Positions 33,515-48,800 are shown, counted from the first letter of the stretch. The stretch: DNA of 64,000 bases from Hydractinia symbiolongicarpus (GCF_029227915.1 NC_079888.1:1054001-1118000), one strand, 5' to 3'. Notes: generated by a model not told the origin, from the letters alone. A program made the numbers and translations.

Positions 33515-36500
33515 TAGGATTGGTCCCATAGTAAAAAAATGACTTATTTATCTTAATTTTTAAATAAAGCGCCCACACCGCCCAGTGCAAGCGCTGAGTT
33601 CCAGCAATCATGTCAAATTAAGAAGAATGTCATTCCTTGGAGTCCAATTGTCACATTTATCACATTTATCCAGTCACAGTCCAGAATCAGTTCAACTAAG
33701 TTCCACAGTCAATCGTTTCACTTTTAAAAGCGATACAACTTAGTAATATCGGAAAAAATCGCTAAATACATGTTGGTACGAATATGTGAAGCAACCGTTG
33801 TAACTCAAACGGATTGACAATGTTAGAAAGTCAATGAAAGGTAGTTTTTGAAACTGTCTGTATTTTTTCAGCGTGAACTAACGGATAGGATTTGTCCCAC
33901 AGTAAAAAAATGACTTATTTATCGAAATTTTTAAATGAAGCGCTACCACAGGGTCCAGTGTAATCGCTGAGTTCCAGCAATCATGTCGAGTTAAAAAGAA
34001 TGTTATTTCTTGGAGTTCAATTGGCTCATTTATCGCATTTATAAGGTCACAGTGCAGAAACAGTTCAATTAATTCCCACAGTCAATCGTTTCACTTTTAA
34101 AAGCGATACAACTTAGTAAGATCGGAACAAATCGTAAATACATGTTGGTACGAATACGTGACGTAATCGTTGTAACTCAAACGGAATGACACCGTTAGAA
34201 AGTCAATGAAATGTAGTTTTTGAAACTGTCTCTATATCTTCAGCGCGAACTAACGGCTAGGATTGGTCCCGCAGTAAAAAATGACTTATTTATCGAAATT
34301 TTTAAATGAAGCGCTACCACAGGGTCCAGTGTAATCGTTGAGTTCCGGCAATCATGCGAGTTAAAAAGAATGTTATTTCTTGGAGTCCAATTGGCTCATT
34401 TATCACATTTATAAGGTCACAATCCAGAATTAGTTCAATTAATTCCCACAGTCAATCGTTTCACTTTTAAAAGCGATACAACTTAGTAATATCGGAAAAA
34501 ATCGCTAAATACAGGTTGGTACGAATATGTGAAGCAACCGTTGTAACTCAAACGGATTGACACTGTTAGAACGTCAATGAAAGGTAGTTTTTGAAACTGT
34601 CTGTATTTTTTCAGCGTGAAGTAACGGATAGGATTGGTCCCACAGTAAAAAAATGACTTATTTATCTTAATTTTTAAATAAAGCACCACCACACCGCCCA
34701 GTGCAAGCGCTGAGTTCCAGCAATCATGTCAAATTAAGAAGAATGTCATTCCTTGGAGTCCAATTGTCTCATTTATCACATTTATCAAGTCACAGTCCAG
34801 AATCAGTTCAACTAAGTTCCACAGTCAATCGTTTCACTTTTAAAAGCGATACAACTTAGTAATATCGGAAAAAATCGCTAAATACATGTTGGTACGAATA
34901 TGTGAAGCAACCGTTGTAACTCAAACGGATTGACACCGTTAGAAAGTCAATGAAAGGTAGTTTTTGAAACTGTCTGTATTTTTTCAGCGTGAACTAACGG
35001 ATAGGATTGGTCCCACAGTAAAAAAATGACTTATTTATCAAATTTTTTAAATGAAGCGCTACCACAGGGTCCAGTGTAATCGCTGAGTTCCGGCAATCAT
35101 GTCGAGTAAAAAAGAATGTTATTTCTTCGAGTTCAATTGGCTCATTTATCGCATTTATAAGGTCACAGTGCAGAAACAGTTCAATTATTTCCCACAGTCA
35201 ATCGTTTCACTTTTAAAAGCGATACAACTTAGTAAGATCGGAACAAATCGCTAAATACATTTTGGTACGAATACGTGACGTAATCGTTGTAACTCAAACG
35301 GAATGACACCGTTAGAAAGTCAATGAAATGTAGTTTTTGAAACTGTCTCTATATCTTCAGCGCGAACTAACGGCTAGGATTGGTCCCACAGTAAAAAATG
35401 ACTTATTTATCTAATTGTTTAAATGAAGCGCTACCACAGGGTCCAGTGTAATCGTTGAGCTCCGGCAATCATGTCGAGTTAAAAAGAATGTTATTTCTTG
35501 GAGTTCAATTGGCTCACTTATCGCATTTATAAGGTCACAGTGCAGAAGCAGTTCAATTAATTCCCACAGTCAATCGTTTCACTTTTAAAAGCGATACAAC
35601 TTAGTAATATCGGAACAAAAGCACTAAATACATGTTGGTACGAATATGTGAAGCAACCGTTGTAACTCAAACGGATTGAAACTGTTAGAAAGTCAATGAA
35701 AGGTAGTTTTTGAAACTGTCTCTATTTCTTTAGCGGGAACTAACGGATAGGATTGGTCCCACAGTAAAAAATGACTTATTTATCGAAATTTTTAAATGAA
35801 GCGCTACCACAGGGTCCAGTGTAATCGTTGAGTTCCGGCAATCATGCGAGTTAAAAAGAATGTTATTTCTTGGAGTCCAATTGGCTCATTTATCACATTT
35901 ATAAGGTCACATTCCAGAATCAGTTCAATTAATTCCCACAGTCAATCGTTTCACTTTTAAAAGCAATACAACTTAGTAATATCGGAAAAAATCGCTAAAT
36001 ACATGTTGGTACGAATATGTGAAGCAACCGTTGTAACTCAAACGGATTGACACTGTTAGAAAGTCAATGAAAGGTAGTTTTTGAAACTGTCTGTATTTTT
36101 TCAGCGTGAACTAACGGATAGGATTGGTCCCACAGTAAAAAAATGACTTATTTATCTTAATTTTTAAATAAAGCGCCACCACACCGCCCAGTGCAAGCGC
36201 TGAGTTCCAGCAATCATGTCAAATTAAGAAGAACGTCATTCCTTGGAGTCCAATTGTCTCATTTATCACATTTATCAAGTCACAGTCCAGAATCAGTTCA
36301 ACTAAGTTCCACAGTCAATCGTTTCACTTATAAAAGCGATACAACTTAGTAATATCGGAAAAAATCGCTAAATACATGTTGGTACGAATATGTGAAGCAA
36401 CCGTTGTAACTCAAACGGATTGACACCGTTAGAAAGTCAATGAAAGGTAGTTTTTGAAACTGTTTGTATTTTTTCAGCGTGAACTAACGGATAGGATTGG

Positions 36501-37236
36501 TCCCACAGTAAAAAAATGACTTATTTATCGAAATTTTTAAATGAAGCGCTACCACAGGGTCCAGTGTAATCGCTGAGTTCCGGCAATCATGTCGAGTTAA
36601 AAAGAATGTTATTTCTTGGAGTTCAATTGGCTCATTTATCGCATTTATAAGGTCACAGTGCAGAAACAGTTCAATTAATTCCCACAGTCAATCGTTTCAC
36701 TTTTAAAAGCGATACAACTTAGTAAGATCGGAACAAATCGCTAAATACATGTTGGTACGAATACGTGACGTATTCGTTGTAACTCAAACGGAATGACACC
36801 GTTAGAAAGTCAATGAAATGTAGTTTTTGAAACTGTCTCTATATCTTCAGCGCGAACTAACGGCTAGGATTGGTCCCACAGTAAAAAATGACTTATTTAT
36901 CTAAATTTTTAAATGAAGAGCTACCATAGGGTCCACTGTAATCGTTGAGTTCCGGCAATCATGTCGAGTTAAAAAGAATGTTATTTCTTGGAGTTCAATT
37001 GGCTCATTTATCGCATTTATAAGGTCACAGTGCAAAAACAGTTCAATTAATTCCCACAGTCAATCGTTTCACTTTTGAAAGCGATACAACTTAGTAAGAT
37101 CGGAACAAATCGCTAAATACATGTTGGTACGAATACGTGACGTAATCGTTGTAACTCAAACGGAATGACACCGTTAGAAAGTCAATGAAATGTAGTTTTT
37201 GAAACTGTCTCTGTATCTTCAGCGCGAACTAACGGC
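33515..37236 (+). repeat. Satellite with T-U-based 3/4-monomer HOR
   Basis: A marker monomer with CAGTGCAAGCGCTGAG recurs with anchors 33515, 34629 and 36119 (spacings 1114 and 1490 bp, three and four monomers) and again far to the right at 42919. It is followed by beta monomers. Monomers with GAAGAGCTACCATAGGG appear at 36865 and recur at 43665, 49543 and 49915. No gene is supported. Confidence 0.85.
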
Positions 37237-39098
37237 TAGGATTGGTCCCACAGTAAAAAATGACTTATTTATCTAAATTTTTAAATGAAGCGCTACCACA
37301 GGGTCGAGTGTAATTGCTGATTTCCGGCTATCATGTCGAGTTAAGAAGAATGTTATTTCTTGGAATCCAATTTCCTAATTTATCACGTTCACAAGGACAC
37401 AGTCCAGAATCAATTCAATTAAGTCCCACAGTCAATCGTTTCACTTTTAAAAGCGATACAACTTAGTAATATCGAAAAAAATCGCTAAATACATGTTGGT
37501 ACGAATATGTGAAGCATCCGTTGTAACTCAAACGGATTGACACCGTTAGAAAATCAATGAAAGGTAATTTTTGAAACTGCCTCTATTTCTTTAGCGGGAA
37601 CTAAGGGATAGGATTGGTCCCACAGTAAAAAATGACTTATTTATCGAAATTTTTAAATAAAGCGCTACCACAGGGTCCAGTGTAATCGCTGAGTTCCGGG
37701 AATCATATCGAGTTAAAAAGAATGTTATTTCTTGGAGTTCAATTGGCTCATTTATCGCAATTATCAGGTCACAGTCCAGAAACAGTTCAATTAATTCCCA
37801 CAGTCAATCGTTTCACTTTTAAAAGCGATACAACTTAGTAAAATCGGAACAAATCACTAAACACATGTTGGTACCAATACGTGACGTAATTGTTGTAACT
37901 CAAAGGGATTGACACCGTTAGAAAGTCAATGAAATGTAGTTTTTGAAACTTTCTCTATTTCTTCAGCGTGAACTAACGGATAGGATTGGTCCCACAGTAA
38001 AAAATGACTTATTTATCGAAATTTTTAAATGAAGCGCTACCACAGGGTCCAGTGTAATCGTTGAGTTCCGGCAATCATGTCGAGTTAAAAAGAATGTTAT
38101 TTCTTGGAGTCCAATTGACTCATTTATCACATTTATAAGGTCACAGTCCAGAATCAGTTCAATTAAGTCCCACAGTCAATCGTTTCACTTTTAAAAGCGA
38201 TACAACTTAGTAATATCGGAAAAAAATCGCTAAATACATGTTGGTACGAATATGTGAAGCAACCGTTGTAACTCAAACGGATTGACACCGTTAAAAAGAC
38301 AATGAAAGGTTGTTTTTGAAACTGTCTCTATTTCTTTAGCGGGAACTAACGGATAGGATTGGTCCCACAGTAAAAAATTACTTATTTATCGAAATTTTTA
38401 AATGAAGCGCTACCACAGGGTCCAGTGTAATCGCTGAGTTCCGGGAATCATGTCGAGTTAAAAAGAATGTTATTTCTTGGAGTCCAATTGGCTCATTTAT
38501 CCCATTTATAAGATCACAGTCTTGAATCAGTTCAATTAAGTCCCACAGTCAATCGTTTCACTTTTAAAAGCGATACAACTTAGTAATAACGGAAAAAACT
38601 GCTAAATACATGTTCATACGAATATGGGACGCAACCGTTGTAACTCAAACGGATTGACTCCGTTGGAAAGTCAATGAAATGTAGTTTTTGAAACTGCCTC
38701 TATTTCTTCAGCGCGAACGAACGGCTAGGATAGGTCCCGCAGTAGAAAATGACTTATTTATCTAAAGTTTTAAATAAAGCGCTAGCGCAGGGTCCAGTGT
38801 AATCGCTGAGTTCCAGCAATCATGTCAAATTAAAAAGAATGTCATTCCTTGGAGTCCAATTGGCTCATTTATCACATTTATCAGGTCACAGTCCAGAATC
38901 AGTTCAACTAAGTCCCACCATCAATCGGTTCACCGTTAAAAGCGATACAACTTAGTAATATCGGAGCAAAAGCACTAAATACATGTTGGTACGAACATGT
39001 GAAGCAACCGTTGTAACTCAAACGAATTTACACCGTTAGAAAGTCAATGAAATGTAGTTTTTGAAACTGTCTCTGTATCTTCAGCGCGAACTAACGGC
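37237..39098 (+). repeat. Five-monomer block Y, copy 1 (1862 bp)
   Basis: Five beta monomers identified by private changes: GGGTCGAGTG with GATTTCCGGCTATC, GGGAATCATATCGAG, ATCCCATTTATAAGATC with CAGTCTTGAATC, AAAACTGCTAAATAC with GTTCATACG, and GCGCTAGCGCAGGG. The complete order is repeated immediately downstream and twice more in the window. Confidence 0.9.
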
Positions 39099-40960
39099 TA
39101 GGATTGGTCCCACAGTAAAAAATGACTTATTTATCTAAATTTTTAAATGAAGCGCTACCACAGGGTCGAGTGTAATTGCTGATTTCCGGCTATCATGTCG
39201 AGTTAAGAAGAATGTTATTTCTTGGAATCCAATTTCCTAATTTATCACGTTCACAAGGACACAGTCCAGAATCAATTCAATTAAGTCCCACAGTCAATCG
39301 TTTCACTTTTAAAAGCGATACAACTTAGTAATATCGAAAAAAATCGCTAAATACATGTTGGTACGAATATGTGAAGCATCCGTTGTAACTCAAACGGATT
39401 GACACCGTTAGAAAATCAATGAAAGGTAATTTTTGAAACTGCCTCTATTTCTTTAGCGGGAACTAAGGGATAGGATTGGTCCCACAGTAAAAAATGACTT
39501 ATTTATCGAAATTTTTAAATAAAGCGCTACCACAGGGTCCAGTGTAATCGCTGAGTTCCGGGAATCATATCGAGTTAAAAAGAATGTTATTTCTTGGAGT
39601 TCAATTGGCTCATTTATCGCAATTATCAGGTCACAGTCCAGAAACAGTTCAATTAATTCCCACAGTCAATCGTTTCACTTTTAAAAGCGATACAACTTAG
39701 TAAAATCGGAACAAATCACTAAACACATGTTGGTACCAATACGTGACGTAATTGTTGTAACTCAAAGGGATTGACACCGTTAGAAAGTCAATGAAATGTA
39801 GTTTTTGAAACTTTCTCTATTTCTTCAGCGTGAACTAACGGATAGGATTGGTCCCACAGTAAAAAATGACTTATTTATCGAAATTTTTAAATGAAGCGCT
39901 ACCACAGGGTCCAGTGTAATCGTTGAGTTCCGGCAATCATGTCGAGTTAAAAAGAATGTTATTTCTTGGAGTCCAATTGACTCATTTATCACATTTATAA
40001 GGTCACAGTCCAGAATCAGTTCAATTAAGTCCCACAGTCAATCGTTTCACTTTTAAAAGCGATACAACTTAGTAATATCGGAAAAAAATCGCTAAATACA
40101 TGTTGGTACGAATATGTGAAGCAACCGTTGTAACTCAAACGGATTGACACCGTTAAAAAGACAATGAAAGGTTGTTTTTGAAACTGTCTCTATTTCTTTA
40201 GCGGGAACTAACGGATAGGATTGGTCCCACAGTAAAAAATTACTTATTTATCGAAATTTTTAAATGAAGCGCTACCACAGGGTCCAGTGTAATCGCTGAG
40301 TTCCGGGAATCATGTCGAGTTAAAAAGAATGTTATTTCTTGGAGTCCAATTGGCTCATTTATCCCATTTATAAGATCACAGTCTTGAATCAGTTCAATTA
40401 AGTCCCACAGTCAATCGTTTCACTTTTAAAAGCGATACAACTTAGTAATAACGGAAAAAACTGCTAAATACATGTTCATACGAATATGGGACGCAACCGT
40501 TGTAACTCAAACGGATTGACTCCGTTGGAAAGTCAATGAAATGTAGTTTTTGAAACTGCCTCTATTTCTTCAGCGCGAACGAACGGCTAGGATAGGTCCC
40601 GCAGTAGAAAATGACTTATTTATCTAAAGTTTTAAATAAAGCGCTAGCGCAGGGTCCAGTGTAATCGCTGAGTTCCAGCAATCATGTCAAATTAAAAAGA
40701 ATGTCATTCCTTGGAGTCCAATTGGCTCATTTATCACATTTATCAGGTCACAGTCCAGAATCAGTTCAACTAAGTCCCACCATCAATCGGTTCACCGTTA
40801 AAAGCGATACAACTTAGTAATATCGGAGCAAAAGCACTAAATACATGTTGGTACGAACATGTGAAGCAACCGTTGTAACTCAAACGAATTTACACCGTTA
40901 GAAAGTCAATGAAAGGTAGTTTTTGAAACTGTCTCTATTTCTTTAGCGGAAACTAACGGA
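39099..40960 (+). repeat. Five-monomer block Y, copy 2 (1862 bp)
   Basis: Direct tandem duplicate of 37237-39098, offset 1862 bp, with the same private markers (for example GGGTCGAG at 39163 against 37301). Only isolated base differences are seen, so the duplication is recent. Confidence 0.9.
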
Positions 40961-43900
40961 TAGGATTGGTCCCACAGTAAAAAATGACTTATTAATCTTA
41001 ATTTTTAAATGAAACGCTACCACACCGCCCATAGTAAACGCTGAGTTCCAGCAATCCTGTCAAATTAAGAAGAATGTCATTCCTTTAAGTCCAATTGGCT
41101 CATTTATCACATTTATCAGGTCACAGTCCAGAATCAGTTCAACTAAGTCCCACAGTCAATCCGTTCACCGTTAAAAGTTATACAATTAGTAAGATCGGAA
41201 CAAATCGCTAAATACATGTTGGTACGAATACGTGACGTAATCGTTGTAACTCAAACGGATTAACACCGTTAGAAAGTCAATGAAATGTAGTTTTTGAAAC
41301 TGTCTCTATATCTTCAGCGCGAACTAACGCCTAGGATTTGTCCCACAGTAAAAAATGACTTATTTATCTAAATTTTTAAATGAAGCGCTAACACAGGGTC
41401 CAGTGTAATCGTTGAGTTCCGGCAATCATGTCGAGTTAAAAAGAATGTTATTTCTTGGAGTCCAATTGGCTCATTTATCACATTCATAAGGTCACAGTCC
41501 AGAATCAGTTCAATTAAGTCCCACAGTCAATCGCTTCACTTTTAAAAGCGATACAACTTAGTAATATCGGAAAAAATCGCTAAATACATGTTGGTACGAA
41601 AATGTGAAGCGACCGTTGTAACTCAAACGGATTGACACCGTTAGAAAGTCAATGAAAGGTAGTTTTTGAAACTGTCTCTATTTCTTCAGCGTGAACTAAC
41701 GGATAGGATTGGTTCCACAGTAAAAAAATGACTTATTTATCGAAATTTTTAAATGAAGCGCTACCGCAGGGTCCAGTGTAATCGCTGAGTTCCGGCTATC
41801 ATGTCGGGTTAAGAAGAATGTTATTTCTTGGAAACCAATATCCTCATTTATCAGGTTCATAAGGACACAGTCCAGAATCAATTCAATTAAGTCCCACAGT
41901 CAATCGTTTCACTTTTAAAAGCGATACAACTTAGTAATATCGGAAAAAATCGCTAAATACATGTTGGTACGAATATGTGAAGCAACCGTTGTAACTCAAA
42001 CGGATTGACACCGTTAGAAAATCAATGAAAGGTACTTTTTGAAACTGTCTCTATTTCTTTAGCGGGAACTAACCCATAGGATTGGTCCCACAGTAAAAAA
42101 TGACTTATTTATCGTAATTATTAAATGAAGCGCTACCACAGGGTCCAGTGTAATCGCTGAGTTCCGGGAATCATGTCGAGTTAAAAAGAATTTTATTTCT
42201 TGGAGTTCAATTGGCTAATTTATCACATTTATAAGGTCACAGTCCAGAAACAGTTCAATTAATTCCCACAGTCAATCGTTTCACTTTTAAAAGCGATACA
42301 ACTTAGTAATATCCGAAAAAAATCGCTAAATACATGTTGGTACGAATATGTGAAGCAACCGTTGTAACTCAAACGGATTGACACCGTTAGAAAGTCAAAG
42401 AAAGGTAGTTTTTGAAACTTCGCTAAATACATGTTGGTACGAATACGTGACGTAATCGTTGTAACTCAAACGGATTGACACCGTTAGAAAGTCAATGAAA
42501 TGTAGTTTTTGAAACTGTCTCTATTTCTTCAGCGCGAACTAACGGCTAGGATTGGTTCCACAGTAAAAAATGACTTATTTATCGAAATTTTTAAATGAAG
42601 CGCTACCACAGGGTCCGGTGTAATCGCTGAGTTCCGGGAATCATGTCGAGTTAAAAAGAATGTTATTTCTTGGAGTTCAATTGGCTCATTTATCGCATTT
42701 ATAAGGTCACAGTCCAGAAACAGTTCAATTAATTCCCACAGTCAATCGTTTCACTTTTAAAAGCGATACAACTTAGTAAGATCGGAACAAATCGCTAAAC
42801 ACATGTTGGTACGAATACGTGACGTAATCGTTGTAACTCAAACGGATTGACACCGTTAGAAAGTCAATGAAAGGTAGTTTTTGAAACTGTCTCTATTTCT
42901 TCAGCGTGAACTAACGGATAGGATTGGTCCCACAGTAAAAAAATGACTTATTTATCTTAATTTTTAAATAAAGCGCCACCACACCGCCCAGTGCAAGCGC
43001 TGAGTTCCAGCAATCATGTCAAATTAAGAAGAACGTCATTCCTTGGAGTCCAATTGTCTCATTTATCACATTTATCAAGTCACAGTCCAGAATGAGTTCA
43101 ACTAAGTTCCACAGTCAATCGTTTCACTTATAAAAGCGATACAACTTAGTAATATCGGAAAAAATCGCTAAATACATGTTGGTACGAATATGTGAAGCAA
43201 CCGTTGTAACTCAAACGGATTGACACCGTTAGAAAGTCAATGAAAGGTAGTTTTTGAAACTGTTTGTATTTTTTCAGCGTGAACTAACGGATAGGATTGG
43301 TCCCACAGTAAAAAAATGACTTATTTATCGAAATTTTTAAATGAAGCGCTACCACAGGGTCCAGTGTAATCGCTGAGTTCCGGCAATCATGTCGAGTTAA
43401 AAAGAATGTTATTTCTTGGAGTTCAATTGGCTCATTTATCGCATTTATAAGGTCACAGTGCAGAAACAGTTCAATTAATTCCCACAGTCAATCGTTTCAC
43501 TTTTAAAAGGGATACAACTTAGTAAGATCGGAACAAATCGCTAAATACATGTTGGTACGAATACGTGACGTAATCGTTGTAACTCAAACGGAATGACACC
43601 GTTAGAAAGTCAATGAAATGTAGTTTTTGAAACTGTCTCTAAATCTTCAGCGCGAACTAACGGCTAGGATTGGTCCCACAGTAAAAAATGACTTATTTAT
43701 CTAAATTTTTAAATGAAGAGCTACCATAGGGTCCACTGTAATCGTTGAGTTCCGGCAATCATGTCGAGTTAAAAAGAATGTTATTTCTTGGAGTTTAATT
43801 GGCTCATTTATCGCATTTATAAGGTCACAGTGCAAAAACAGTTCAATTAATTCCCACAGTCAATCGTTTCACTTTTGAAAGCGATAGAACTTAGTAAGAT

Positions 43901-44036
43901 CGGAACAAATCGCTAAATACATGTTGGTACGAATACGTGACGTAATCGTTGTAACTCAAACGGAATGACACCGTTAGAAAGTCAATGAAATGTAGTTTTT
44001 GAAACTGTCTCTGTATCTTCAGCGCGAACTAACGGC
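40961..44036 (+). repeat. Block Z plus T-type monomers, with 97-bp unit
   Basis: Starts with an alpha-like monomer (CCCATAGTAAACGCTG), then beta monomers, and contains the first 97-bp truncated unit at 42421. From 42919 it repeats the T-type order seen at 36119-37236. With 39099-40960 it forms one 4938-bp macro-unit (13 monomers plus 97 bp), which is repeated further right. Confidence 0.87.
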
Positions 44037-45898
44037 TAGGATTGGTCCCACAGTAGAAAATGACTTATTTATCTAAATTTTTAAATGAAGCGCTACCACA
44101 GGGTCGAGTGTAATCGCTGATTTCCGGCTATCATGTCGAGTTAAGAAGAATGTTATTTCTTGGAATCCAATTTCCTAATTTATCACGTTCACAAGGACAC
44201 AGTCCAGAATCAATTCAATTAAGTCCCACAGTCAATCGTTTCACTTTTAAAAGCGATACAACTTAGTAATATCGAAAAAAATCGCTAAATACATGTTGGT
44301 ACGAATATGTGAAGCATCCGTTGTAACTCAAACGGATTGACACCGTTAGAAAATCAATGAAAGGTAATTTTTGAAACTGCCTCTATTTCTTTAGCGGGAA
44401 CTAAGGGATAGGATTGGTCCCACAGTAAAAAATGACTTATTTATCGAAATTTTTAAATGAAGCGCTACCACAGGGTCCAGTGTAATCGCTGAGTTCCGGG
44501 AATCATATCGAGTTAAAAAGAATGTTATTTCTTGGAGTTCAATTGGCTCATTTATCGCAATTATCAGGTCACAATCCAGAAACAGTTCAATTAATTCCCA
44601 CAGTCAATCGTTTCACTTTTAAAAGCGATACAACTTAGTAAAATCGGAACAAATCACTAAACACATGTTGGTACCAATACGTGACGTAATCGTTGTAACT
44701 CAAAGGGATTGACACCGTTAGAAAGTCAATGAAATGTAGTTTTTGAAACTTTCTCTATTTCTTCAGCGTGAACTAACGGATAGGATTGGTCCCACAGTAA
44801 AAAATGACTTATTTATCGAAATTTTTAAATGAAGCGCTACCACAGGGTCCAGTGTAATCGTTGAGTTCCGGCAATCATGTCGAGTTAAAAAGAATGTTAT
44901 TTCTTGGAGTCCAATTGGCTCATTTATCACATTTATAAGGTCACAGTCCAGAATCAGTTCAATTAAGTCCCACAGTCAATCGTTTCACTTTTAAAAGCGA
45001 TACAACTTAGTAATATCGGAAAAAAATCGCTAAATACATGTTGGTACGAATATGTGAAGCAACCGTTGTAACTCAAACGGATTGACACCGTTAAAAAGAC
45101 AATGAAAGGTTGTTTTTGAAACTGTCTCTATTTCTTTAGCGGGAACTAACGGATAGGATTGGTCCCACAGTAAAAAATTACTTATTTATCGAAATTTTTA
45201 AATGAAGCGCTACCACAGGGTCCAGTGTAATCGCTGAGTTCCGGGAATCATGTCGAGTTAAAAAGAATGTTATTTCTTGGAGTCCAATTGCCTCATTTAT
45301 CCCATTTATAAGATCACAGTCTTGAATCAGTTCAATTAAGTCCCACAGTCAATCGTTTCACTTTTAAAAGCGATACAACTTAGTAATAACGGAAAAAACT
45401 GCTAAATACATGTTCATACGAATATGGGACGCAACCGTTGTAACTCAAACGGATTGACTCCGTTGGAAAGTCAATGAAATGTAGTTTTTGAAACTGCCTC
45501 TATTTCTTCAGCGCGAACTAACGGCTAGGATAGGTCCCGCAGTAGAAAATGACTTATTTATCTAAAGTTTTAAATAAAGCGCTAGCGCAGGGTCCAGTGT
45601 AATCGCTGAGTTCCAGCAATCATGTCAAATTAAAAAGAATGTCATTCCTTGGAGTCCAATTGGCTCATTTATCACATTTATCAGGTCACAGTCCAGAATC
45701 AGTTCAACTAAGTCCCACCATCAATCGGTTCACCGTTAAAAGCGATACAATTTAGTAATATCGGAGCAAAAGCACTAAATACATGTTGGTACGAACATGT
45801 GAAGCAACCGTTGTAACTCAAACGAATTTACACCGTTAGAAAGTCAATGAAAGGTAGTTTTTGAAACTGTCTCTATTTCTTTAGCGGAAACTAACGGA
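44037..45898 (+). repeat. Five-monomer block Y, copy 3 (1862 bp)
   Basis: Third copy of block Y, exactly 4938 bp downstream of copy 2. It opens the second copy of the macro-repeat. Confidence 0.9.
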
Positions 45899-48800
45899 TA
45901 GGATTGGTCCCACAGTAAAAAATGACTTATTAATCTTAATTTTTAAATGAAACGCTACCACACCGCCCATAGTAAACGCTGAGTTCCAGCAATCCTGTCA
46001 AATTAAGAAGAATGTCATTCCTTTAAGTCCAATTGGCTCATTTATCACATTTATCAGGTCACAGTCCAGAATCAGTTCAACTAAGTCCCACAGTCAATCC
46101 GTTCACCGTTAAAAGTTATACAATTAGTAAGATCGGAACAAATCGCTAAATACATGTTGGTACAAATACGTGACGTAATCGTTGTAACTCAAACGGATTA
46201 ACACCGTTAGAAAGTCAATGAAATGTAGTTTTTGAAACTGTCTCTATATCTTCAGCGCGAACTAACGCCTAGGATTTGTCCCACAGTAAAAAATGACTTA
46301 TTTATCTAAATTTTTAAATGAAGCGCTAACACAGGGTCCAGTGTAATCGTTGAGTTCCGGCAATCATGTCGAGTTAAAAAGAATGTTATTTCTTGGAGTC
46401 CAATTGGCTCATTTATCACATTCATAAGGTCACAGTCCAGAATCAGTTCAATTAAGTCCCACAGTCAATCGCTTCACTTTTAAAAGCGATACAACTTAGT
46501 AATATCGGAAAAAATCGCTAAATACATGTTGGTACGAAAATGTGAAGCGACCGTTGTAACTCAAACGGATTGACACCGTTAGAAAGTCAATGAAAGGTAG
46601 TTCTTGAAACTGTCTCTATTTCTTCAGCGTGAACTAACGGATAGGATTGGTTCCACAGTAAAAAAATGACTTATTTATCGAAATTTTTAAATGAAGCGCT
46701 ACCACCGGGTCCAGTGTAATCGCTGAGTTCCGGCTATCATGTCGGGTTAAGAAGAATGTTATTTCTTGGAAACCAATATCCTCATTTATCAGGTTCATAA
46801 GGACACAGTCCAGAATCAATTCAATTAAGTCCCACAGTCAATCGTTTCACTTTTAAAAGCCATACAACTTAGTAATATCGGACAAAATCGCTAAATACAT
46901 GTTGGTACGAATATGTGAAGCAACCGTTGTAACTCAAACGGATTGACACCGTTAGAAAATCAATGAAAGGTACTTTTTGAAACTGTCTCTATTTCTTTAG
47001 CGGGAACTAACCCATAGGATTGGTCCCACAGTAAAAAATGACTTATTTATCGTAATTATTAAATGAAGCGCTACCACAGGGTCCAGTGTAATCGCTGAGT
47101 TCCGGGAATCATGTCGAGTTAAAAAGAATTTTATTTCTTGGAGTTCAATTGGCTAATTTATCACATTTATAAGGTCACAGTCCAGAAACAGTTCAATTAA
47201 TTCCCACAGTCAATCGTTTCACTTTTAAAAGCGATACAACTTAGTAATATCCGAAAAAAATCGCTAAATACATGTTGGTACGAATATGTGAAGCAACCGT
47301 TGTAACTCAAACGGATTGACACCGTTAGAAAGTCAAAGAAAGGTAGTTTTTGAAACTTCGCTAAATACATGTTGGTACGAATACGTGACGTAATCGTTGT
47401 AACTCAAACGGATTGACACCGTTAGAAAGTCAATGAAATGTAGTTTTTGAAACTGTCTCTATTTCTTCAGCGCGAACTAACGGCTAGGATTGGTTCCACA
47501 GTAAAAAATGACTTATTTATCGAAATTTTTAAATGAAGCGCTACCACAGGGTCCAGTGTAATCGCTGAGTTCCGGGAATCATGTCGAGTTAAAAAGAATG
47601 TTATTTCTTGGAGTTCAATTGGCTCATTTATCGCATTTATAAGGTCACAGTCCAGAAACAGTTCAATTAATTCCCACAGTCAATCGTTTCACTTTTAAAA
47701 GCGATACAACTTAGTAAGATCGGAACAAATCGCTAAACACATGTTGGTACGAATACGTGACGTAATCGTAGTAACTCAAAGGGATTGACACCGTTAGAAA
47801 GTCAATGAAATGTACTTGTTGAAACTGTCTCTATTTCTTCAGCGCGAACTAACGGCTAGGATTGGTCCCACAGTAAAAAATGACTTATTAATCTAAATTT
47901 TTAAATGAAACGCTACCACAGAGTCCAGTGTAATCGTTGAGTTCCGGCAATCATGTCGAGTTAAAAAGAATGTTATTTCTTGGAGTCCAATTGGCTCATT
48001 TATCACATATATAAGGTCACAGTCAAGAATCAGTTCAATTAAGTCCCACAGTCAATCGTTTCACTTTTAAAAGCGATACAACTTAGTAATATCGGAAAAA
48101 ATCGCTAAATACATGTTGGTACGAATATGTGAAGAAACCGTTGTAACTCAAACGGATTGACACCGTTAGAAAGTCAATGAAAGGTAGTTTTTGAAACTGT
48201 CTCTATTTCGTCAGCGTGAACTAACGGATAGGATTGGTCCCACAGTAAAAAAATGACTTATTTATCGTAATTATTAAATGAAGCGCTACCACAGGGTCCA
48301 GTGTAATCGCTGAGTTCCGGGAATCATGTCGAGTTAAAAAGAATTTTATTTCTTGGAGTTCAATTGGCTAATTTATCACATTTATAAGTTCACAGTCCAG
48401 AAACAGTTCAATTAATTCCCACAGTCAATCGTTTCACTTTTAAAAGCGATACAACTTAGTAATATCCGAAAAAAATCGCTAAATACATGTTGGTACGAAT
48501 ATGTGAAGCAACCGTTGTAACTCAAACGGATTGACACCGTTAGAAAGTCAAAGAAAGGTAGTTTTTGAAACTTCGCTAAATACATGTTGGTACGAATACG
48601 TGACGTAATCGTTGTAACTCAAACGGATTGACACCGTTAGAAAGTCAATGAAATGTAGTTTTTGAAACTGTCTCTATTTCTTCAGCGCGAACTAACGGCT
48701 AGGATTGGTTCCACAGTAAAAAATGACTTATTTATCGAAATTTTTAAATGAAGCGCTACCACAGGGTCCAGTGTAATCGCTGAGTTCCGGGAATCATGTC

